Origin: Flavobacterium sp. NRK F7
GTDB taxonomy: Bacteria > Bacteroidota > Bacteroidia > Flavobacteriales > Flavobacteriaceae
Direction: 5' to 3'
Length of the DNA: 64,000 nt
Assembly: GCF_024054195.1 (NCBI RefSeq)
Contig: NZ_JAMXLB010000001.1
Coordinates: 3,426,737-3,490,736, forward strand
The notes under the pieces were generated by a model, which saw only the letters and a program-made list of their open reading frames with translations, did not search any database and was not told the origin of the DNA. Each line of letters starts with the position of its first letter. Within the stretch, counting starts at the first letter, position 1. This document shows positions 48,609 through 58,500 of this stretch, piece by piece. A program made the position numbers and the translations under genes.

Positions 48609-49346
48609 ATGAAAACTATTAAAAAAGTACTCTCTGTAAGTTTTTTATTCTTAGCAACATTAGTTACTAATGCGCAAACAGCCGATGAAATAATTGACAC
48701 CTATTTTACCAACATTGGAGGCAAAGAAAAATTAGCAAAAATTGATGGGTTTAAAATGAACATGACTACCAATTATAATGGTATGGAAATTCCAGTTGAA
48801 GTATACAACAATAAAGCTGGAAAAATGTATGTAAAAATTAATTTTCAAGGTAAAGACATCACACAATTAGCTTTTGACGGTAAGAAAGGCTGGTCAACAA
48901 ATTTCATGACAATGAAAGCAGAAGAAATGGATTCAGAAACATCTGAAAACATGTTGTCGCAAATTTCAGATTTTCCCGATCCATTCTTAAATTATAAAGC
49001 GAAAGGATATACCGTTGAAATGCTAGGAAAAGAAACCAAAGAGGGAACTGAGTGTTTTAAAATAAAATTAACAAAAAAACCAGTAAAAATAGATGGTAAA
49101 ATGGTTGACAATGTTACCTTTTATTATTTTGAAACTGAAAATTATGTACCCATCATGACTGAAACTGAAATTCAACAAGGCCCAATGAAAGGACAAATGT
49201 CTAAAAGTACGATGGGAGATTATCAAGAAGTTGAAGGAATGTACTTTCCATTTAGCATTAATCAAGGTGGACAAGCCATGGCGGTTAAAAAAATTGAAAT
49301 AAATCCAACTGTGGATACTAAAGTTTTTGAAATGCCAACTGAATAA
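48609..49346 (+). CDS. LolA-like outer membrane lipoprotein-sorting protein
   Basis: A 245-residue secreted protein with signal peptide (MKTIKKVLSVSFLFLATLVTNAQ). The mature part ADEIIDTYFTNIGGKEKLAK followed by a half-barrel of strands resembles LolA-like proteins, widely annotated this way in Bacteroidota. Several paralogues usually exist, so it need not be the main lipoprotein carrier. It ends 2 bases before the large Asp-box protein gene and is probably co-transcribed with it. Confidence 0.8.
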   Translation: MKTIKKVLSVSFLFLATLVTNAQTADEIIDTYFTNIGGKEKLAKIDGFKMNMTTNYNGMEIPVEVYNNKAGKMYVKINFQGKDITQLAFDGKKGWSTNFMTMKAEEMDSETSENMLSQISDFPDPFLNYKAKGYTVEMLGKETKEGTECFKIKLTKKPVKIDGKMVDNVTFYYFETENYVPIMTETEIQQGPMKGQMSKSTMGDYQEVEGMYFPFSINQGGQAMAVKKIEINPTVDTKVFEMPTE

Positions 49347-49348
49347 TT

Positions 49349-52300
49349 ATGAAAAAATACTATATTTTTCTAACCGCATGTATCCTCTCTTGTTATACAA
49401 TTCACGCCCAAGAAATTTCACTTAAAGGGAAAGAGTTATTTGGGGATTTAAAAGCAAGACAAATTGGGCCAGCTATCATGAGCGGAAGAGTATCTGATCT
49501 TGCGCTTCATCCAAAAAACAATCAAGTTTTATTACTGGGTGCAGCTGGAGGTGGTGTTTGGAAAAGTTCAGACGGAGGCGCATCATTTGTTTCTCTTTTT
49601 GACAAACACATTCAATCTATTGGTACGGTTACATTCGACCCAAATAATCCCGACAATGTTCTATGGGTTGGAACAGGAGAAACATGGACTAGGAATAGTG
49701 TTTCTGTAGGGGACGGTATTTACAAATCTACCGATGGGGGTTTAAATTGGACCAACATGGGATTACCAAAATCCGAACACATAGCTTCCATAATTGTTGA
49801 TCCAAGAAATTCAAATAATATTTGGGTTGGTGTACTTGGAGCGCTTTGGGGTGATAGTGAAGAAAGAGGTATTTATAATTCAACAGATGGTGGTAAAACA
49901 TGGAACAAACAATTTTATATTAACGCCAAAACTGGTTGCTCTGATTTAGTAATTGACCCAACAAATCCCGATATCATGTATGCTAGTTTTTGGGAGTTTA
50001 GAAGAACAGCTTGGTCGTTTAATTCAGGAGGAACAGCTTCTGCTCTATTCAAAACTACAGATGGAGGTAAAACTTGGAATAAAATTCATAATGGTTTCCC
50101 TTCAGGACAATTAGGAAGAATTGCAATTGCAGTAGCCCCATCGAATACCTCTATTTTATATGCAGTTATTGAATGCGAAAAAGATACTCAAAAAGGGTTA
50201 TACAAATCAGAAGATGCTGGTCAAACTTGGAAACACTTGAATAATGATTTTGGATTAGTCGTACGCCCTTTTTATTTTTCAAGAATTACAGTGGATCCAA
50301 AGAATCCAGATATTGTATACAAAGCAGGATTAAGTGGTTCCATTTCCAGAGACGGCGGAAAAACATTTAAAGATTTAGGAAGCATGCATTCTGATATTCA
50401 TGACATTGTAATTGACCCATATGATCCTAGCAGAATTTATGTTGGTACAGACGGAGGCTTATACAGAAGTTGGAATAACGGTAGTACCCTTGAGATCGTT
50501 AGTAATTTACCCATTTCACAATATTATCATATTACTTTAGATAATAAAGAACCTTATAATATTTATGGTGGACTTCAAGACAATGGGTCTTGGTATGGTC
50601 CAAGTCAAAGCGATGGCGGTATTGAAGCAAAAGACTGGGAACGTGTAGGTTATGGCGATGGTTTTAGAGTATTAAAACACCCTACAAAAGATATCATTTA
50701 CAGTGAGATGCAAGGAGCTGAAAATATTTGGCGTTACAATACCAAAACCAAAGAATTAAAAACCATACAGCCTTTACAAGAAAAAGGAGTTGAAAAATTG
50801 CGATTCAATTGGAATGCCCCTATCCTAACAAGTTTACATAATGAAGACCGTATTTATGCAGGAAGTCAGTTTTTACATGTTTCTGATGATATGGGAGCAA
50901 GTTGGAAAATCATTTCACCAGACTTAACTACTAATGATAAAAACAAACTCAACCAAGAAAACTCAGGAGGTCTTTCAAAGGATAATTCAGGAGCAGAAAA
51001 CCATTGTACCCTATTTACAATTGCTGAATCACCATTGAATAAAAATATCATTTGGGTAGGTGCAGACGATGGGAATATTCAAGTAACACAAGATGGTGGT
51101 AAAACTTGGAAAAATGTAACGCAAAATTTTATGGGTTTACCCAAAAATACATGGTGCTATCATATTGAAACAAGTAATTTCAAAGAAGGCAGTGCATATG
51201 CTGTTTTTGATGGTCATACGAATAATGACAGCAATACGTATGTATACAAAACTACTGACTTTGGTACCACTTGGACATCTATTGTTACCAATGAAATTGA
51301 CGGATTTGCTCGTTGTATTCAAGAAGATTATATTAATGAAAACTTATTGTTTTTAGGAACCGAAAAAGGCTTATATATAACTATTGATGGCGGCAAAAAT
51401 TGGTCAAAATTTGAAAACAACATGCCTGCTGTTTCGGTAATGCATTTGGATTTGCATAAAAAAACGAATGACTTAGTAATGGCAACACATGGAAGAGGTA
51501 TTATTATTTTAGATAATATTGATATTTTAAGACAAATTACCAATGATGTCATTGCAACTGATGTGCATTTCTTCAAAACCAAACCATTTGTAAAAGTAGA
51601 AAAATCTTCTTTTGGCGGTACAGCTACTGAATTAGAGTTCGTCGGTCCAAATCCAACTACAGCAGTACAAATTATTTACTATCTTAAAAAAAGAAATACA
51701 TTTGGGAAGCTAGAAATGGAAATCCAAGACAAAGATGGAAAGAAAATTGTATTACTTCCAGTTAGTAACCAAAAAGGAATCAATATTGTAACTTGGAATT
51801 TTAATGAAAAAGGTCCTAAAGTAGCGGCAGGAAAAACATTAGACTACAGTGGTTTTACTACTCCATTAGTACCTGAAGGCACCTACAAAGCTGTTTTAAC
51901 AAAAGGTAAGGAAAAGTATGTTCATGAATTTGAAGTGGTAAATGACCCAAAAAGTCCGATTTCTTTAGCTTCAAGACAAGAACAAAGAAAAACAACTCAA
52001 TTGCTTTTCAATAAAGTTCAAGATTTAGCTTACATGGTGTATCAAATTGATGAAATGCTGCAAATAAATAATACCCTTGCTGAAAAAGACAAAGGATATA
52101 AAAAAACGGCTACAAAATACGAATCACAACTAAATGATTTAAAAAAGACTTTAGTAATAACAACTGGAGACAATTATGTAGGTTCTGCTGAAAAACAACT
52201 AAGAGAAAAATTAAGTGCGATTTATGCTTCGATTGCTTCACAATATGACGCTCCTTCTCCATCGCAAAAAGCGAATATCGAATCGGTATTAGATTTATTT

Positions 52301-52423
52301 AATAAAGCCGAAATGGAGTTTAAAAAGCTAGAAAAAAATATCTTTCCAAAAATTTTAGATACGTATAAAAAATTAAATCCAGATTATAAATTAAAGACCT
52401 TTGACCAATTTATTGAAGGATAA
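49349..52423 (+). CDS. Large secreted Asp-box (BNR/VPS10 sortilin-like) beta-propeller protein
   Basis: A 1,024-residue protein with signal peptide (about 1-20). At least nine Asp-box motifs of the S/T-x-D-G-G-x-x-W/F kind are visible (SSDGGASF, STDGGLNW, STDGGKTW, TTDGGKTW, SRDGGKTF, TQDGGKTW, TIDGGKNW and others), so it holds one or two large propellers. A C-terminal part (from about 730) has an FN3-like segment and a helical end. It is often labelled 'glycosyl hydrolase', but the fold alone does not prove an activity; sialidase-type catalytic residues were not identified. Confidence 0.85.
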   Translation: MKKYYIFLTACILSCYTIHAQEISLKGKELFGDLKARQIGPAIMSGRVSDLALHPKNNQVLLLGAAGGGVWKSSDGGASFVSLFDKHIQSIGTVTFDPNNPDNVLWVGTGETWTRNSVSVGDGIYKSTDGGLNWTNMGLPKSEHIASIIVDPRNSNNIWVGVLGALWGDSEERGIYNSTDGGKTWNKQFYINAKTGCSDLVIDPTNPDIMYASFWEFRRTAWSFNSGGTASALFKTTDGGKTWNKIHNGFPSGQLGRIAIAVAPSNTSILYAVIECEKDTQKGLYKSEDAGQTWKHLNNDFGLVVRPFYFSRITVDPKNPDIVYKAGLSGSISRDGGKTFKDLGSMHSDIHDIVIDPYDPSRIYVGTDGGLYRSWNNGSTLEIVSNLPISQYYHITLDNKEPYNIYGGLQDNGSWYGPSQSDGGIEAKDWERVGYGDGFRVLKHPTKDIIYSEMQGAENIWRYNTKTKELKTIQPLQEKGVEKLRFNWNAPILTSLHNEDRIYAGSQFLHVSDDMGASWKIISPDLTTNDKNKLNQENSGGLSKDNSGAENHCTLFTIAESPLNKNIIWVGADDGNIQVTQDGGKTWKNVTQNFMGLPKNTWCYHIETSNFKEGSAYAVFDGHTNNDSNTYVYKTTDFGTTWTSIVTNEIDGFARCIQEDYINENLLFLGTEKGLYITIDGGKNWSKFENNMPAVSVMHLDLHKKTNDLVMATHGRGIIILDNIDILRQITNDVIATDVHFFKTKPFVKVEKSSFGGTATELEFVGPNPTTAVQIIYYLKKRNTFGKLEMEIQDKDGKKIVLLPVSNQKGINIVTWNFNEKGPKVAAGKTLDYSGFTTPLVPEGTYKAVLTKGKEKYVHEFEVVNDPKSPISLASRQEQRKTTQLLFNKVQDLAYMVYQIDEMLQINNTLAEKDKGYKKTATKYESQLNDLKKTLVITTGDNYVGSAEKQLREKLSAIYASIASQYDAPSPSQKANIESVLDLFNKAEMEFKKLEKNIFPKILDTYKKLNPDYKLKTFDQFIEG

Positions 52424-52432
52424 TTAAATCTA

Positions 52433-52457
52433 AAAGACCAATCGTTGATTGGTCTTT
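52433..52457 (+). terminator. Terminator after the Asp-box protein gene
   Basis: AAAGACCAATC, loop GTT, GATTGGTCTTT followed by a T-run. Confidence 0.93.
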
Positions 52458-52505
52458 TTTTATACTATTAAATAGAATATTTCGTTTCAATTAAAATGTT
52501 TGTTT

Positions 52506-53153
52506 ATGAAAAAGCTATTTCTCTTTTTATTTTTTTGCTTTTTTTCGTGTCAAAAAAAAGAACAATCAAGACCATTGCTTGCCACTAAGCCAAAGCTTAC
52601 AACACTCAAAGACAACTCCAAACAAAATACACTTTCTTTTGCTGAAAAACTATCTCAAGCCGCTATTTCAATCATAGATCCAGAAGTAATTTACACACCT
52701 AGTTATGTTCGTTTATCCTATCCAAATGGAGATGTTCCACACAAAACTGGGGTTTGTACTGATGTTATAATTCGTGCTTACAGAAAATTAAGCATTGATT
52801 TACAAAAAGAAGTTCATGAAGACATGAAAGCTAACTTTTCTAAATATCCTAAAATTTGGGGATTGAAAACAACCGACAAGAATATTGATCATCGACGCGT
52901 ACCTAATTTAGAAGTTTTCTTTGAAAGAAAAGGTAAAAAATTAGCCATTAGCCAAAACCCAAAAGACTATAAAACAGGTGATCTTGTAACTTGGATGATA
53001 GGAGATGAATTACCTCATATAGGTATCATAACCCATTTAAAATCGACAGATGGAAAACGCCCCATGATTGTACACAATGTAGGTAGTGGTCAAGTATTAC
53101 AAGATTGTTTGTTTAGTTATACCATTGTAGGTCATTTTACGTACGAAAAATAA
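52506..53153 (+). CDS. DUF1287 lipoprotein
   Basis: A 215-residue protein from the ATG at 52506; a longer frame begins at a TTG two codons earlier. It has a lipoprotein signal (LFLFLFFCFFSC) followed by a linker rich in Lys and Thr. The DUF1287 domain shows TPSYVRLSYPNGDVPHKTGV, CTDVIIRAYR (candidate Cys of an NlpC/P60-like fold), NIDHRRVPNL and a distal DELPHIGIIT His. A peptidase or amidase role is therefore possible but unproven. It is a single gene after a terminator. Confidence 0.88.
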   Translation: MKKLFLFLFFCFFSCQKKEQSRPLLATKPKLTTLKDNSKQNTLSFAEKLSQAAISIIDPEVIYTPSYVRLSYPNGDVPHKTGVCTDVIIRAYRKLSIDLQKEVHEDMKANFSKYPKIWGLKTTDKNIDHRRVPNLEVFFERKGKKLAISQNPKDYKTGDLVTWMIGDELPHIGIITHLKSTDGKRPMIVHNVGSGQVLQDCLFSYTIVGHFTYEK

Positions 53154-53155
53154 TT

Positions 53156-53335
53156 CTATTTCAATAAAAACTTATATAGAATAAACCCAGTAAATAAAAG
53201 AGTTGTAGTAAAGAACAAAAACAAAAAAAGAAGAATTATAAAACTCCAAATTCTTTTAATAGAATTTGAATTATTATCCTTAAATGTATTCCAATGCTTC
53301 TCAACGGATGGAAAAACATCAAAAAAATGAAACAA
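53156..53335 (-). CDS. Possible small single-helix membrane protein below mpl
   Basis: A 59-codon frame starting at TTG 53335, without an ATG. The N-terminus (FHFFDVFPSVEKHWNTFKD) is hydrophilic and the C-terminal half (FIILLFLFLFFTTTLLFTGF) is one membrane helix. It begins 36 bases after the mpl stop on the same strand and ends against the end of the DUF1287 gene. The start codon is uncertain; upstream in frame an ATT is the only other option. Real expression is unproven. Confidence 0.4.
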   Translation of the reverse strand: MFHFFDVFPSVEKHWNTFKDNNSNSIKRIWSFIILLFLFLFFTTTLLFTGFILYKFLLK

Positions 53336-53370
53336 ATTAAAAATAATATCTATAATATCCCATCAAATTT

Positions 53371-54726
53371 TTATTGAATCAATCCTTTTACCTCATCAAA
53401 ATTCAGTCCACCATAATTACCCGAACTCATTAAAAGTAAAGCGGAATTTGTTAAGTTTTGAGAAAAAAGAAAATCTTTAAACTCAGTAGGATTTGTATAA
53501 ATTATTAAATCTTTTCTATTAAATGAATTCGCAATTTGATCATACGAAACTGCTTCCAATTTTTTAATTTTTACTGCATCTGGTGAATAAAAAACAACTG
53601 CTACATCTGCACTATCTAAAGCACCTTGATATTCTTTTAAAAATGTAGCATTCAAACTACTATAAGTGTGCAATTCCAAACAAGCGATTAATTTTCTATC
53701 AGGATATTGATTTTTAACTGCTTTTGTGGTTGCTGCCACTTTACTTGGCGAATGTGCAAAATCTTTATAAGCAACTTTCTCTTTACTTTCAGCAATTTTT
53801 TCTAATCGTTTGCTCGCTCCTTTGAAAGTAGCTATGGCTTCATAAAATTCCGCTTCGTCCACTCCCATGCATTGGCAAATCCATTTTGCACCAGCTAAAT
53901 TACTTAAATTATGAGCTCCAAATACTTCAATTGGCATAGGCCCTTCTGGTGTATTCAATAACGTCATTCCATTTTCAACTACGTAATCAGGGGTTTGATA
54001 TGGAATTTTACGAATAGGGCTCTGTGCTTCTTCCGCTACCTGTTTAACAGTTGCATCTTCTTCATTGTATACCAAAATACCTCCATTGGTAATCTGGTTG
54101 GTGAAAATTTTAAATTGGTCTACATAATTTTCAAAAGTCGGAAAAACATTAATATGATCCCAAGCAATTCCAGATAACAAAGCTATATTTGGTTGATACA
54201 AATGAAACTTCGGACGCAAATCGATGGGAGAAGACAAGTATTCATCACCTTCTAAAACAATGAAGTCATTCTTTTCGGTTAAATGCACCATAGTATCAAA
54301 ACCTTCTAATTGAGCACCAACCATATAATCCACTTCAATATCATGAAAATGCATCACATGCAAAATCATAGAAGTTATTGTGGTTTTTCCATGTGAGCCA
54401 CCAATTACAACTCTCGTTTTATTCTTAGATTGCTCGTATAGAAATTCGGGATAGGAATAAATTTTTAATCCTAATTCTTTAGCTTTTAATAATTCTGGAT
54501 TATCTGCTTTTGCATGCATTCCTAAGATAATGGCATCAATTTTTGAAGTAATCTTTTCTGGAAACCAACCCATTTCAACAGGCAATAAACCTTTTCGCTC
54601 TAATCTAGATTTAGATGGCTCAAATATTGCATCATCACTACCAGTTACTTGGTATCCTTTTTCATGTAAAGCTAAAGCAAGGTTATGCATTGCCGCACCG
54701 CCAATGGCTATAAAATGTGTATTCAT
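53371..54726 (-). CDS. mpl: Murein tripeptide ligase Mpl (UDP-MurNAc:L-Ala-gamma-D-Glu-mDAP ligase)
   Basis: Recycles cell-wall tripeptide by joining it to UDP-MurNAc. It has 451 residues in the Mur ligase fold: an N-terminal nucleotide-sugar domain (HFIAIGGAAMHNLALALHEKG), the ATP-binding loop GGSHGKTTITSM, LEGDEYLSSP and the central AWDHINVFPT. It differs from MurC by the order and by IIGAHNLSNLAGAKW-like text. Single gene with the TPR protein upstream. Confidence 0.94.
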   Translation of the reverse strand: MNTHFIAIGGAAMHNLALALHEKGYQVTGSDDAIFEPSKSRLERKGLLPVEMGWFPEKITSKIDAIILGMHAKADNPELLKAKELGLKIYSYPEFLYEQSKNKTRVVIGGSHGKTTITSMILHVMHFHDIEVDYMVGAQLEGFDTMVHLTEKNDFIVLEGDEYLSSPIDLRPKFHLYQPNIALLSGIAWDHINVFPTFENYVDQFKIFTNQITNGGILVYNEEDATVKQVAEEAQSPIRKIPYQTPDYVVENGMTLLNTPEGPMPIEVFGAHNLSNLAGAKWICQCMGVDEAEFYEAIATFKGASKRLEKIAESKEKVAYKDFAHSPSKVAATTKAVKNQYPDRKLIACLELHTYSSLNATFLKEYQGALDSADVAVVFYSPDAVKIKKLEAVSYDQIANSFNRKDLIIYTNPTEFKDFLFSQNLTNSALLLMSSGNYGGLNFDEVKGLIQ

Positions 54727-54762
54727 GTAAAATAAAAGATTAGAGATTAGTTGCCACTAGTT

Positions 54763-55449
54763 TTAGTTATTGTATGTATCCGATTCTTCCTGAGCTACTT
54801 TAACTTTTTCAGGAAGATTCATCTTTTTATATAAATTGATCAATCGCTGGTATGCCATTTTAGAACGTGTTAAATGCACTCCTTTTAAATAATATTTTTC
54901 AGCGGATGCATACCGTTCAAAATATTCATCGATATGTCCTTTCGCCATATAACCATCTATTTTAGAAATAGCCATTAATTCATCCGCATACAGTTGTGCC
55001 TTTTTTTCACTTCCACCCACAATGGCAGGAAGTTCCAAATACAAAATAACAAGTGCCCATCGTGTATCGGTATGCTTTGGATCCAATTTAGCAGCTGTTT
55101 TAAAGGAATCTTCAATCTCATCAATCATTCCGAGTGCTTTGAACTTATTACTCCCTTTGGCTTTCATTCCCATCGCGCCTCCATATTTATAATGGTAATT
55201 AGCATTATTTGGAAATCGGTCTCTAAGCGATTTATATTTGACCATAGCTTCATCCCATTTTTTATAATAACCTGCAATATCTCCTAAATACTCAATGGTT
55301 TTAGAATCATTAGGTTTCACCTTTAGATAAGCTTCAAAATAAACATTCGCTTCATCATATTTTTTTTGATTGAATAACGTTTCTCCTTTCTCAAAATTAC
55401 TTTGAGAAAAAACAATCCAGGGTAAAAAAAGCACTACAAACTTATACAT
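54763..55449 (-). CDS. Secreted tetratricopeptide-repeat protein
   Basis: A 228-residue protein with a short signal peptide (MYKFVVLFLPWIVFSQ). Three or more TPR-type helix pairs follow: KGETLFNQKKYDEANVYFEA, SKTIEYLGDIAGYYKKWDEA and FKTAAKLDPKHTDTRWALVI. TPR proteins scaffold complexes. The partner is unknown. It lies 36 bases upstream of mpl on the same strand. Confidence 0.88.
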   Translation of the reverse strand: MYKFVVLFLPWIVFSQSNFEKGETLFNQKKYDEANVYFEAYLKVKPNDSKTIEYLGDIAGYYKKWDEAMVKYKSLRDRFPNNANYHYKYGGAMGMKAKGSNKFKALGMIDEIEDSFKTAAKLDPKHTDTRWALVILYLELPAIVGGSEKKAQLYADELMAISKIDGYMAKGHIDEYFERYASAEKYYLKGVHLTRSKMAYQRLINLYKKMNLPEKVKVAQEESDTYNN

Positions 55450-55585
55450 ATCAAAATTTATGTTTCAAAAATAAGAAAATTGAAGCATACTAATAGAATC
55501 AAAATTTATTTATATTAGATAAATTTTATTTTAACCCATCCAACCTTTTTATAATTTTAACGCTCTACAATAGAAAACTACTTCC

Positions 55586-58500
55586 ATGAAAAAATATTTA
55601 ACACTCACTTTCTTTTTTATAGCAATTTGGATATTTTCTCAAAACAACTATGATAAAGATTGGAGAGAAGTATATCAATTTGAATTAGATGGTCAAATAC
55701 AATCTGCTTATGAAAAAGTACAACATATTTATAAAAAAGCAAAAAAGAAACAAGAAGAGGTTCAAATTATTAAAACTTTTTTCTATACATCTAAGTTTAT
55801 ACAACAATTAGAAGAAGAGGCACAACTAAAAATAATAACAAATCTTACCAAAGAATTAAATGAAGCAGACGAACCCATTAAATCTATTTATCATTTTATT
55901 TTTGCTCAGTTATTAACAGACTATTTAAACGAAAATAGGTATAAAATCAAAAACAGGACAGATACTTCTGATACTGTAGAAGATAATTTTCTTTTTTGGA
56001 GCGTTTCAAGATTAGAAAAAGAAATTTCCAATCATTATGATTACTCTAGGGATAACATTACACTACTAAATCAAAAAAACATATTGGAGTACAAAGATAT
56101 TTTTATAATTTCTCCAGACATAGATGCTAAAAATTACAGCCTGTATGCTTTTTTGTGGAATAAATGTTTTGAATATTTTAAAAAAGATGTATCGCAATGG
56201 CAATTTAATAAAAGTAATTTAGAACCTGAAACAATAATCACTCTCTATGCCGAATCAGCATTATTTACCAATTTATCTACTTCCAAAATAATAAATCCTG
56301 ATAGTAAAAAAATTATTGAATTGCTTGTGGAATATGAAAAACATGCAACTAAAGACAAACCATCTATTTATTTAAAACGTCTTAATTACATCCATTCTTT
56401 AGTAAGCGACAATTCGCTTTATCTTCAAAGTTTAAAACAACTAGAAAAAAATAATAAAAACACTCATTTACAACAAGAAATTAGAATTTGTAAAGCCCAG
56501 TATTTATATGAAATTACAGAAAAAAATACAGCAGAAAATCATTATGATGAAGTGCTTAAACTATGTGATTCTGTTCTACAAATTAAAAACAACATCAATG
56601 CATTAGCAGAAGCAGAAAGAATCAAAAACCGAATTTTAAATAAAGATTTAACCATTGAAGTAAAAGAGATTTTATACAACAAAGAATCATCAAGAGCCTA
56701 TCTAAAATATAAAAATATTGACACCATTACCCTTCACTATTTTAAAATTCCTAAGACTTTTTTAAATTCAAATACTAAAAAGAAAGACTCCATTATTTAC
56801 GATTATATAAGTAAAAACAATCCTGTTACCACTTTTAGTAGGATTTTACCCAATCCTAAAAAATACTTCCAATTTTCAACAGAAGTACTATTAGAACCTG
56901 CAACAATTGGCGACTATCTCTTAATTGTACAACCAAACACTCAGCCATTACTTAAAGACAACTTTGAATATACGATTTTTACAGTTTCTAATATTGCATT
57001 TGTAAATGATAGCGATGCTAAATACGATTACTTCTATGCTTCTGACAGGAACAGTGGTAAACCACTAGAAAATATTATCGTTAAAAATAATGAAGAAACT
57101 CAAAAAACAGACGCACAAGGTAAAGCCAGTTTTAAGAAAAAGAAATTCGAAAAAGATAAAACTAATATAAGTTTAAGTCCAGTCTATTTTATCAATCGTA
57201 AAGACACCTTAATAAGCTCATACCATAAGGGATGGTATTTTGAATCTAACTCAAAAGACAAGAAAGAAGATGAGGAAGAATTTGAAGCAAAAGCAAAGGT
57301 CTATTTTGACAGAGCAATATATCGTCCAGGTCAAAAAGTTTATTATAAAGGTATCCTTATTCAAAATAAGAAAAATAATAAAAGTATTGTCCCTTACGTA
57401 ACTGTTTTAGTAATTATTGAAGATTCCGATTTTAATACTTTAAAAGAATATGAAGTACAAACCAATGAATTTGGCTCTTTTACAGGTGAATTTGAACTTC
57501 CTAAGAATTGCTTAACAGGTCAATTTACGCTTACAATTGACGAACCTGATCATTATGAAAACGACAAAAAATATTATAATAAAAAAGAAGACGAACATTC
57601 CTTTTGGGATATTGTAGATTTTGATTATGATAACGAATTTAGCTTCCAAGTAGAAGAATATAAACGTCCAACATTTGAAGTTGTTTTTGATGAAATTAAA
57701 GAAAACTACACGCTTGGAGATACTTTAAAAATTAAAGGCAATGCAAAAACCTTAGCAGGAAGTAATCTTACGAATGTGAATGTAAAGTATACTATAACTA
57801 AAAATGTTTATACTGAAGATTACAATACAAATTCAAATAGAGATAATACAATTGGACAAGTAACCACAGATGGAAATGGTAATTTCACAATTTCAATTGT
57901 CGCAAATGATACCATTTTAGCATCCGATAGAATCGAAAAAATTATATTTAATATTGATGTTGAAGTTACAGATAGCAATGGAGAAACAAGAGTTGCAAAG
58001 AAAAGCGTAGTCGTTGGAAAGAAAATGCTCCAACTACAACTTTACCTGAACAAAGGTCAATTGTATAAGGAAGATACAAACTCCGTTTCAATTCAAGCAA
58101 CCACATTAAACAATTATACTATTAATGCTAAAGGAACATTGTATGTATCCTATCTTGCAAAGCAAAAGTATTTTAAAGAACGTCAATTCCCAACACCTGA
58201 AATACAAACTATTTCTAAAAAAGAATTCGAAACTCTTTTTCCAAACGAACCTTATCAAGAAAAGGATTTGAACATTGAAGAAAAAGTAGTTAAAACAATT
58301 TCTTTTGATACTAAAGAAAACAAAAAAGTTGCATTAGATTTTCTAAATGAGTTAGAAAATGGCAATTATAAAATTGTTGCCAAAGCATTGGATGCGAACA
58401 AAAATGAAATTATTACAAGTACGTATTTTGAACTCAACTCTAGAAAAAACAATTTTGACGAAAGTGTTCTTTTTACTTTTAAGGATATCACTGATCCACT

